Below, piece by piece: positions 58,822 to 64,000 of a DNA stretch of 64,000 nt (the stretch's first letter is position 1; every line of letters starts with the position of its first letter). The translations under genes were made by a program, and so were the position numbers. Source of the stretch: CAZFLD01 sp964519835 (lineage in GTDB: Bacteria > Spirochaetota > Spirochaetia > DSM-27196 > CAZFLD01); contig CAZFLD010000001.1 of NCBI GenBank assembly GCA_964519835.1, positions 85,293-149,292 on the forward strand. The letters run 5' to 3'. A model generated the notes under the pieces. It was not told the origin of the DNA, searched no databases, and saw only the letters and a program-made list of their open reading frames with translations.

Positions 58822-59813
58822 GCTCCCTTCCTTTCCGCCGCGGGCTGCTCAATTGCGCCCTGGGGGGCGGTCTTGTTCGAGGAGGTTTTCTTTGCCGGAG
58901 CTTTGGCCGTTTTCTTTTTGGCCTTTGGAAAAATCTCATCGAGAAGGCTTGCGAAGACGTTGCCCATGAGGATTCCAAAGGTCGTGCCTTCGGGAAATCC
59001 CGAGAATGTGCGCACAAGCATCGATACACCGCCGATGATACATCCGTACACCCACTGGGAAATCGGCTTATTCGGCGCCGAAACGGGGTCGGTGGACATA
59101 AACACCACAACGTACATGATACTTCCGCTCATCATGTAGAGATGGGGTGGAACATCGACTAAGCCCGTGAAGTAGAAGATCGCCGAGAAGGCGAGTGCCG
59201 TTACAAACGTCGAGACGATTAGCTTCCAGTTGGCGGTCTTTGTCGCGATGAGGTAGATCGCCGCGATTACGATAAGGAGAATCGAGCTCTCTCCGATCGA
59301 TCCGGCGCGGATTCCCAAGAGAAGATCCAGCCATTCGACCTGTCCCTCGGCCGTCCCTCGGAGAATCTCCAGCGGCGTAGCGGCTGTTACTCCATCTACT
59401 CCGTTGATGCCCAGTGTCCCAAAGGAACCCGGTACCATCCATGTCGTTTGCAGGAGCGTGGGAAAGGAGATATAGACAAATGCGCGCCCGGTTATGGCCG
59501 GGTTAAAAACGTTCCGTCCAAAGCCGCCGAACACCTCCTTCCCCAGGAACACCGCAAACACGATTCCCACGATTGCCACCCACACCGGCGTTACGGGAGG
59601 CAACGACAGGGCAAACAGCGCACACGTTACAAGGACGGCTTCGCTTACTTTCTTTTTACGAGTCCGCTCCATGACAAACTCGGTGAGGATTCCAAAGAGG
59701 AAGACCACACCAACGAGCACCGGAACACGCCAGCCGTAGAGATAGATCGAAAACAAAAAAATCGGGGCCAGCGAGATTAGGACTCGTCTCATGATAACTT
59801 GTTTTTGGAACAC
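58818..59813 (-). CDS. nqrB: Na+-translocating NADH:quinone reductase subunit B
   Basis: 331 aa, shorter than the ~410 aa of V. cholerae NqrB, mainly at the N-terminus. It has ten-or-so hydrophobic helices, GKEVFGGFGRNVFNPAITGR, and Thr146 in GVDGVTAATP as the probable covalent FMN site (the usual motif is SGAT/TGAT). The C-terminus has an unusual Lys/Ala/Pro-rich tail (about 295-331). GTG 59813 has GGAGG five bases upstream. RnfD is the alternative, but NqrE/D/F neighbours favour NqrB. It is the first gene of this operon. Confidence 0.88.
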   Translation of the reverse strand: MFQKQVIMRRVLISLAPIFLFSIYLYGWRVPVLVGVVFLFGILTEFVMERTRKKKVSEAVLVTCALFALSLPPVTPVWVAIVGIVFAVFLGKEVFGGFGRNVFNPAITGRAFVYISFPTLLQTTWMVPGSFGTLGINGVDGVTAATPLEILRGTAEGQVEWLDLLLGIRAGSIGESSILLIVIAAIYLIATKTANWKLIVSTFVTALAFSAIFYFTGLVDVPPHLYMMSGSIMYVVVFMSTDPVSAPNKPISQWVYGCIIGGVSMLVRTFSGFPEGTTFGILMGNVFASLLDEIFPKAKKKTAKAPAKKTSSNKTAPQGAIEQPAAERKGA

Positions 59814-59833
59814 GGCGCCTCCTCTCCCTCACG

Positions 59834-59859
59834 TTAGGTAATCAATTATCGATACCTAA
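59834..59859. promoter_or_regulatory. Operator-like dyad at the nqr promoter
   Basis: TTAGGTA (59834-59840) and TACCTAA (59853-59859) form a perfect 7-bp dyad with 12 bases between. It directly abuts the -10 box TATAAT (minus strand, 59864-59859), placing it over the transcription start. The half-site resembles part of a DtxR/IdeR-type box, but the spacing differs. Confidence 0.6.
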
Positions 59860-59864
59860 TTATA
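59859..59864 (-). promoter_or_regulatory. -10 box of the nqr operon
   Basis: TATAAT on the minus strand is a perfect consensus -10, 46 bases before the nqrB GTG. No good -35 lies at the expected distance, which fits an activator- or repressor-controlled promoter. Confidence 0.6.
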
Positions 59865-59957
59865 CTAATAAGCTATTTCCCCGTGTAGGGGCCGGGGGCG
59901 ACCCGGCTCAATTTCGGATGATTCGATGATACTAAAGCCCGCGCCGATGTCAATTGA

Positions 59958-61061
59958 GTGGCAAGTCAGTACATTAGGCCGGTGAAGCAGGCCGACATCG
60001 AGACGCTCCCGGCGAAATGTGCTCTTGTGAGCGCTTCAGACGACCCTTATGTCAATCTGAGCTTGGAGGAGCAGCTTTTTGCGGCCACGCAGCCGGGCCA
60101 CAGGCGCCTCCTTCTTTATAGTAATACTCCCTGCGTCGTCATGGGAAAACACCAGAACCCCTGGGTAGAGACGGATCCCGACCGTCTTTTTACGTTGGGA
60201 TTGCCGCTCTTACGGCGCATTTCAGGAGGTGGTACCGTGTTTCACGACCGCGGAAACCTCAACTACTCGTTTCTCGTTGACGGTACTCTTTTTGTGAAGG
60301 CGGAGAACCTCGGGCTTGTGCGAGATGTGGTCGATGGCATAATCGCGGCACGCCCAGCGGTAACTCTGAGCGGCTTCGGCGACCTGTTGATCGGCGGCGC
60401 GAAGATCGGCGGCATCGCCCTGGCCCACAAGGGTGCGGCGCCGGCGCCGGCGCGCACGCCTGCTTCGGCGGACACCACCGGCGCCTCCAGCAGATCCGGC
60501 GCGCGGCGGAGCCTGCATCATGGCACCGTACTGGTCAACGCCGACCTTTTGTGTCTGCGCGACGCGCTCCGGCGCTCTCCGCCGCCGGTGGTGACCCACG
60601 CGGTGGCCTCCCGGCCTGCCCGGGTGGCGAACCTCGCCGACTTTTTCGCCGTCGCGAGCCCCGACGGAGCCGCCGGCCGCCGCGGCCCAGGCAAGGTGCC
60701 GGCGGCGCCCAACGTCACGGATGCCCCGACGGTGGCGTCGCTCGGGCGGGCGCTTGCCGACGCCTTTGTGTGGCGCTACGGCGGTCCCGTTATCGATGTG
60801 GACGCGGACGACGCGGCGGCAGGCACCGAGGCGCTTGTGAGCAGGCACCGTTCTTTGGAGTGGCTGTACGGCAAGACGCCGCGGTTTACGGTTCAACTTA
60901 CGGTTGATATTTCGAATCCCGACAGTACAATGACCTTGCTCGTGGACCGGGGTATCGTGCAGGCTATATCCGGTTCGCCTGGGCCTTTTGGGGGGATGGT
61001 CGGCAAGTACTTTGATCTTGGTGCCTACCGCAGGGCATTGTCGCAGGCACAGCCGGCATAG
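59958..61061 (+). CDS. lplA: Lipoate-protein ligase A
   Basis: 367 aa. The motifs are RRISGGGTVFHDRGNLNYSF (about 75-94) and a Lys near 143 (GAKIGG), typical of LplA. It attaches lipoate (via lipoyl-AMP) to lipoyl domains. A Ala/Pro/Ser-rich insertion of about 30 residues (near 150-180) precedes the conserved HHGTVLV, and a second Ala/Pro stretch is at 240-260. It lies directly upstream of the PDH genes. The GTG start at 59958 is a guess; other GTGs follow. Confidence 0.9.
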   Translation: MASQYIRPVKQADIETLPAKCALVSASDDPYVNLSLEEQLFAATQPGHRRLLLYSNTPCVVMGKHQNPWVETDPDRLFTLGLPLLRRISGGGTVFHDRGNLNYSFLVDGTLFVKAENLGLVRDVVDGIIAARPAVTLSGFGDLLIGGAKIGGIALAHKGAAPAPARTPASADTTGASSRSGARRSLHHGTVLVNADLLCLRDALRRSPPPVVTHAVASRPARVANLADFFAVASPDGAAGRRGPGKVPAAPNVTDAPTVASLGRALADAFVWRYGGPVIDVDADDAAAGTEALVSRHRSLEWLYGKTPRFTVQLTVDISNPDSTMTLLVDRGIVQAISGSPGPFGGMVGKYFDLGAYRRALSQAQPA

Positions 61062-61095
61062 CTACAGGGTAAAAAACGTTTTTGGGGAGGTTTGT

Positions 61096-61542
61096 GTGGA
61101 TAAACGTTCGATACTTTTTGTCATGGAGCGCGTTCTCGAGAACGCAAAGGTCGCGATCTTGGCCACCGTCGATACCGACGGCAAACCGCGAATGCGGTGG
61201 ATGACGCCCGCGGTGGTCCGCGGCAGGGAGGGTTTTTTGTACGCCGTTACGTCGCCGAAGTTCGGCAAGGCGGCGCAGCTGGAGAAAAATCCTCATGTCG
61301 AGTGGATGCTTCAAACAAAACAACTCGATGAAGTGGTAACGGTAAACGGCGCAGTGCAGATCATCGACAGCCCTACCACCCAGGCCGACATTCAAGAGGC
61401 GATCGGCGGCAATCTTGGTGTCTTTTGGAAGCTGAATTCCGACCCCGGGGACCTCATCGTGTTGGAAACGGTTATAGAAGAGATTACGTACTTCAAGCCG
61501 ATTTCAGGCGAGAAGGCCGTTGTTCGATTAAACGAGGAGTAA
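61096..61542 (+). CDS. Pyridoxamine 5'-phosphate oxidase-like flavoprotein
   Basis: 148 aa. It is a split-barrel FMN-binding fold typical of PNPOx-related 'general stress' proteins: AILATVDTDGKPRMRWMTP, EGFLYAVTSPKFGKAAQLEKNPHVEW. It probably binds FMN or F420-like flavin; the true substrate is unknown. GTG 61096 was chosen because GGGGAGG lies five bases upstream. It lies between lplA and pdhA, with the pdhA ribosome site (GAGGAG) over its stop. Confidence 0.8.
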   Translation: MDKRSILFVMERVLENAKVAILATVDTDGKPRMRWMTPAVVRGREGFLYAVTSPKFGKAAQLEKNPHVEWMLQTKQLDEVVTVNGAVQIIDSPTTQADIQEAIGGNLGVFWKLNSDPGDLIVLETVIEEITYFKPISGEKAVVRLNEE

Positions 61543-61545
61543 GAC

Positions 61546-62541
61546 GTGGGCAATCAGAAGACACCCTCGGTGGACCTGAGCAAGTATACAAACGAGTTTC
61601 TTTTCTCGGTTTTAGAAGAGATGCTGTTGATTCGCCGATTCGAAGAAAAAGCCGCGCAGATGTACGGCCTCAAAAAAATCGGCGGCTTCTGTCACTTATA
61701 CAATGGCCAAGAAGGCGTTGCAGTCGGCGCGGTGCATGCCATCGATCTTACAAAGGACTACGTGCTAACCGCCTACCGAGACCACGGCCACGCGATTGCC
61801 TGTGGTATGGATCCTAAGGTCGTGATGGCCGAGCTCTACGGGAAGGTTACCGGCTGCTCCCGCGGAAAGGGCGGCTCAATGCACATGTTCGACGCCGAAA
61901 AACACATGCTCGGCGGCAACGGTATCGTCGGAGCGCAGATCCCGGTCGCCACCGGAGTAGCCCTCTCCCAGGCATACACGGAGAACGGCGGCGTCACGTT
62001 GTGCTTTTTTGGCGACGGTGCCATCCACCAAGGCGCCTTCCATGAGTCCATGAACCTCGCATCGGTGTGGAATCTTCCCGTCATCTATCTTGTCGAGAAC
62101 AACCACTTCGGAATGGGGACGGCGGTGAAACGGGTCTCCGCCGTGGAGGATTTTGCGGTAAAGGGCTCCGGATACGACGTCGAGGGCCGAACGGTAGACG
62201 GCATGAACGTTTTGACCGTCTATGAAAGCATCTCCGAGGTTGCCGAGGTGGTGCGAAAGGAGCGCCGCCCCTTCCTGTTGGACGTTAAGACCTATCGGTA
62301 CAAGGGTCACTCAATGAGCGACCCGGCGAAGTATCGCACAAAGGACGAGTTGGAGGCCTACAAAGAGCAGGATCCCATTCTCGTGCTGCGCACCTACATG
62401 GGAGAGGCCGGGCTTATCTCGGACGACCGCTACAAAGAGATCGACGACAAGGTCAAAAAAGTCGTTCAGGAAGCCGTGGACTTTTCCGAGGAAAGCCCGC
62501 AGCCGCCCATCGACTCAATGTACGAAGACATCTACGCCTAG
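61546..62541 (+). CDS. pdhA: Pyruvate dehydrogenase E1 component, alpha subunit
   Basis: 331 aa. The ThDP-binding motif is GDGAIHQGAFHESMNLASV ending in ENNHFGMG; the phosphorylation-type loop YRYKGHSMSDPAKYR is conserved. It decarboxylates pyruvate with PdhB. GTG start at 61546. It is followed 12 bases later by pdhB in an operon with lplA and the PNPOx-like gene. Acyl specificity (pyruvate rather than branched 2-oxoacid) is inferred from similarity in the motif region. Confidence 0.93.
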   Translation: MGNQKTPSVDLSKYTNEFLFSVLEEMLLIRRFEEKAAQMYGLKKIGGFCHLYNGQEGVAVGAVHAIDLTKDYVLTAYRDHGHAIACGMDPKVVMAELYGKVTGCSRGKGGSMHMFDAEKHMLGGNGIVGAQIPVATGVALSQAYTENGGVTLCFFGDGAIHQGAFHESMNLASVWNLPVIYLVENNHFGMGTAVKRVSAVEDFAVKGSGYDVEGRTVDGMNVLTVYESISEVAEVVRKERRPFLLDVKTYRYKGHSMSDPAKYRTKDELEAYKEQDPILVLRTYMGEAGLISDDRYKEIDDKVKKVVQEAVDFSEESPQPPIDSMYEDIYA

Positions 62542-62553
62542 GAGGATTCTAAG

Positions 62554-63531
62554 ATGCCTGTTCTTACCATTCGCGACGCCCTAAACGAGGCGCTGGACGA
62601 GGAGATGAGTCGGGACGATCGAGTCCTTATCATGGGCGAAGAGGTGGGCGAGTACAACGGCGCCTACAAAGTTACCCGGGGCCTCTTGGACAAGTTCGGT
62701 CCAAAACGCGTCGTGGATACGCCCATTGCCGAGCTCGGCTTCACCGGCGTCGGCGTCGGAGCGGCCCTCGGCGGGCTTCGGCCCGTTGTGGAGTGGATGA
62801 CCTTTAACTTCTCTATCCTCGCCATGGATCAAGTCATCAACAACGCGGCCAAGATGCGCCACATGTCCGGGGGCCAGCTCAAGGTGCCCATCGTGTTTCG
62901 CGGTCCTAACGGGCCTGCCGAGTTCTTGAGCTCTCAGCACTCCCAAGCGTTGGCGAGCTTTTACGCCCATATTCCGGGCCTGAAGGTGGTTGCGCCCGCA
63001 ACTCCGTACGATGCAAAGGGCCTGCTCAAGAGCGCAATCCGAGAAGACAATCCTGTTGTGGTGCTCGAAAGCGAGATGTCCTATGGCTGGAAAGGCAACG
63101 TGCCGCAAGAGGAGTACGTTGTCCCCATAGGCAAAGCCGACATCAAGCGTGAGGGAACGGACGCAACCATCGTGACGTTTTCGAAGCCCGTCCGCATGGT
63201 TCTTGATGCTGCGGAAGAGCTCGAGAAGCAGGGTGTGAGTGTTGAGGTTGTCGACCTTAGGTCGATTCGGCCTCTCGACGAAGAGGCGGTTTATGCATCG
63301 GTCCGAAAAACTAACCGCGCTGTTGTGGTAGACGAGTCATGGCCCATCGCCAGCGTCGGTAGTCATGTCGCGTGGCTTATTTCACGGAACTGTTTCGAGG
63401 ATCTGGATGCTGAAGTGGAGCTTGTCTCGTCCGAGGACGTGCCCATGCCGTATAACCACGCCATGGAGCTCCAGGTTCAGCCAACGGTTGAAAAGATTGT
63501 GAACGCGGTTAAAAAGGTCGCGTATCTCTAG
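62554..63531 (+). CDS. pdhB: Pyruvate dehydrogenase E1 component, beta subunit
   Basis: 325 aa. Conserved E1-beta elements are present: MGEEVGEYNGAYKVTRGLLDKFG, PIAELGFTGVGVGAALGG, GGQLKVPIVFRGPNG, EVVDLRSIRPLDEEA. It forms the alpha2beta2 E1 with PdhA. The ATG is preceded by AGGAGG about nine bases upstream. It is followed at 13 bases by pdhC. Confidence 0.95.
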   Translation: MPVLTIRDALNEALDEEMSRDDRVLIMGEEVGEYNGAYKVTRGLLDKFGPKRVVDTPIAELGFTGVGVGAALGGLRPVVEWMTFNFSILAMDQVINNAAKMRHMSGGQLKVPIVFRGPNGPAEFLSSQHSQALASFYAHIPGLKVVAPATPYDAKGLLKSAIREDNPVVVLESEMSYGWKGNVPQEEYVVPIGKADIKREGTDATIVTFSKPVRMVLDAAEELEKQGVSVEVVDLRSIRPLDEEAVYASVRKTNRAVVVDESWPIASVGSHVAWLISRNCFEDLDAEVELVSSEDVPMPYNHAMELQVQPTVEKIVNAVKKVAYL

Positions 63532-63543
63532 GGGGGTAGTTCG

Positions 63544-64000
63544 ATGGCCGAGCATGTATTGATGACCGCTCTCTCTCCGACGATGGAGGAGGGCACAATT
63601 GTCGCGTGGAAGAAAAAAGAAGGCGAATCTGTGGCCGCCGGCGACGTCTTGTGTGAGATCGAAACAGACAAGGCGACAATGGACTACGAAGCCACGCAAG
63701 AGGGAACGCTCCTGAAGATCGTTAAGGGCGAGGGAAGCTCCGCCAAAGTGGGCGACCCGATTGCGGTGATCGGAGAGTCCGGGGAGGACGTAGCCGACCT
63801 CGTGGCCCAGGCCGAGGCCGCCGGCGGCGGTGACGCCGGCAAACAGGCGGACAAAACGCCGGCCGAGGAACCTGTGGCCCCGGCCGCCGAAAAAGCCTCG
63901 CCCGTAGCCCGACCGGCGTCTGCCGCGGCCGCGCAACCACCTGCGGCGCCCGAGGCGCAGGCCGGTGTCGGCGCATCCACCGGCGGCGGGTCCACAAAAG
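63544..64000 (+). CDS. pdhC: Dihydrolipoamide acetyltransferase (E2), 5' part
   Basis: 152 residues are visible and the frame is open to the window end. An N-terminal lipoyl domain (about 1-78) has the acceptor Lys in EIETDKATMDY. It is followed by a long Ala/Pro/Gly-rich hinge (from about 90), typical of E2 linkers; the catalytic domain is outside the window. It transfers the acetyl group from lipoate to CoA. GGGGGG precedes ATG 63544. Confidence 0.93.
   Translation, partial: MAEHVLMTALSPTMEEGTIVAWKKKEGESVAAGDVLCEIETDKATMDYEATQEGTLLKIVKGEGSSAKVGDPIAVIGESGEDVADLVAQAEAAGGGDAGKQADKTPAEEPVAPAAEKASPVARPASAAAAQPPAAPEAQAGVGASTGGGSTK

Noticed and set aside
60222..60896. A 224-residue minus-strand open frame in lplA
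   Set aside because: It arises from the Ala/Pro/Gly-rich inserts of high GC; the plus-strand frame has clear LplA motifs.
63382..63997. Minus-strand open frames at the right edge
   Set aside because: They mirror pdhB/pdhC and the Ala/Pro hinge; the plus-strand lipoyl domain is unmistakable.

Overview
The window (about 57-60% GC by eye) comes from a diderm bacterium. It encodes lipoproteins with lipoboxes, an outer-membrane beta-barrel protein, an HtrA protease, a lytic transglycosylase and a Na+-NQR complex. My best guess is a free-living spirochaete. The guess rests on the mix of NQR, NeuB, a PksG/H/I-type cassette, TIGR02757 and many short-spaced operons, not on a marker gene. No rRNA, tRNA, CRISPR array, insertion sequence or prophage gene was found.

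Region 1-8.2 kb is one minus-strand operon. Read in the direction of transcription it is GNAT-like N-acyltransferase, malonyl-ACP transacylase, ketosynthase, ketoreductase, HMG-CoA-synthase-like protein, ECH1 dehydratase, ECH2 decarboxylase, Y-x6-K enoyl reductase, and then a probable acyl carrier protein cut by the window edge. This is the beta-branching (HMGS) cassette known from trans-AT polyketide synthases. Here it is combined with a full set of discrete type II fatty-acid enzymes and an acyltransferase, and no modular synthase is visible. A 24-bp tandem repeat containing a 100-N assembly gap lies inside the operon.

Region 8.5-19.6 kb holds ferritin, a metallophosphoesterase, a 618-aa protein of unknown function coupled to a flavoprotein, an orphan PIN-domain protein, exonuclease I, an HtrA protease, a DUF2807-like protein, an unknown protein and a short-chain dehydrogenase. 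Region 19.8-26 kb has a 1116-aa fusion of 2-oxoacid dehydrogenase E1 alpha, E1 beta, a lipoyl domain and ketoacyl-ACP synthase III, divergent from aconitase.

Region 26-37 kb carries two compact minus-strand housekeeping runs: tpx-trmL-proC-serS-neuB-unknown and xthA-rhomboid-prfA-prmC-relA. A 15-bp minisatellite separates them. Region 37-47 kb has a Gfo/Idh oxidoreductase, an ABC-F ATPase with an envelope operon (TPR lipoprotein, lytic transglycosylase, exported protein, SH3-like lipoprotein), a CapA-like protein, a small membrane protein, a TIGR02757 protein and rubredoxin.

Region 47.5-55.3 kb is a minus-strand run: a REC-PAS-GGDEF-EAL regulator, a 1070-aa gluzincin/propeller/barrel protein, an exported protein, shikimate kinase and chorismate synthase. 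Region 55.3-59.8 kb is nqrBCDEF plus a small unknown gene, without nqrA. From 59.9 kb to the end the plus strand carries lplA, a PNPOx-like protein and pdhA-pdhB-pdhC (partial). The lipoate ligase next to the PDH genes fits lipoylation of PdhC, and possibly of the E1-KAS III fusion.

The two most unusual systems are the self-contained beta-branching fatty-acid operon and the E1-lipoyl-KAS III fusion. Both point to specialised branched-acyl lipid chemistry.
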